A stretch of 64,000 nucleotides of DNA from Pseudoalteromonas sp. T1lg23B (GTDB lineage: Bacteria > Pseudomonadota > Gammaproteobacteria > Enterobacterales > Alteromonadaceae). Below the pieces are notes generated by a model, which searched no databases, was not told the origin of the DNA, and was given only the letters and a program-made list of their open reading frames with translations. The stretch is from assembly GCF_002964665.1 (NCBI RefSeq), contig NZ_PQBZ01000034.1, positions 930,429 to 994,428 of the forward strand, given 5' to 3'. Both the position numbers and the translations under genes were made by a program. Positions 62,677 to 64,000 of this stretch are shown in pieces. Positions within the stretch are counted from its first letter, which is position 1. Each line of letters begins with the position of its first letter.

Positions 62677-64000
<1,324 letters not shown>

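Overview
The window is a stretch of a marine gammaproteobacterial chromosome, most like Alteromonadales and probably Pseudoalteromonas. This rests on gene order (ftsH-folP-glmM-tpiA-secG-tRNA-Leu, a ccm cluster beside a polar-flagellum/chemotaxis block), on FlrABC/FlhFG-type polar flagellar regulators, and on a low-to-moderate GC content. No phage, insertion sequence, CRISPR array or plasmid feature was found. The longest stretch without a gene is about 270 bases.\n\nLayout. (1) 1-3389: a partial Glu/Leu/Phe/Val-family dehydrogenase, DNA helicase IV (helD) and tRNA-Leu(GAG). (2) 3455-9992: a housekeeping run, secG, tpiA, glmM, folP, ftsH and rlmE on the minus strand, with yhbY divergent. (3) 9998-20423: an accessory region with a beta-lactamase-fold serine hydrolase, a lipoprotein, a MipA/OmpV-like outer-membrane protein with an OmpR-type two-component system, an NSS-family Na+ symporter, an ElaA-like acetyltransferase, a Spo0M-like protein, a CPA2 K+/H+ antiporter broken by a frameshift, and a small unknown protein. 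(4) 20512-28235: mlaA plus the complete cytochrome c maturation operon ccmABCDEFGHI. (5) 28324-30983: a second FliK-like protein and a stand-alone FlhB C-terminal-domain protein. (6) 30984-59336: a nearly uninterrupted minus-strand block for chemotaxis and polar flagellum assembly: flrB-flrC, fliEFGHIJ, fliKLMNOPQR-flhB, then flhA-flhF-flhG-fliA-cheY-cheZ-cheA-cheB-parC-parP-cheW-DUF2802. (7) 59508-64000: tag (DNA repair) inserted between flrB and flrA, then flrA, a short atypical flagellin, and the divergent start of a pseudaminic-acid pathway (pseB, partial pseC) that probably glycosylates flagellin.\n\nHow it works together. FlrA, with sigma-54, probably activates flrBC; FlrC then activates later genes; FliA (sigma-28) serves the last class. 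Four good sigma-54 (-24/-12) sequences lie directly upstream of flrB, fliE, fliK and flhA, and they divide the 30-kb block into transcription units. FlhF/FlhG and ParC/ParP are polar placement systems for the flagellum and the chemoreceptor array.\n\nMost notable observations. Two genes, fliI (flagellar export ATPase) and the kefB-like antiporter, each carry an apparent single-base deletion. CheA has three tandem copies of a DEF-[DE]-x-LLDELHG motif in the linker where a CheY-docking domain is expected, and the motif resembles the CheY-binding peptides of FliM and CheZ in this same window. A perfect 28-bp palindrome spans the converging ends of tag and flrA. A terminator-like hairpin lies between cheA and cheB. 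No wholly new system is evident; the best candidates for uncharacterised biology are the CheA repeats and the FliK-like/FlhB-like pair.
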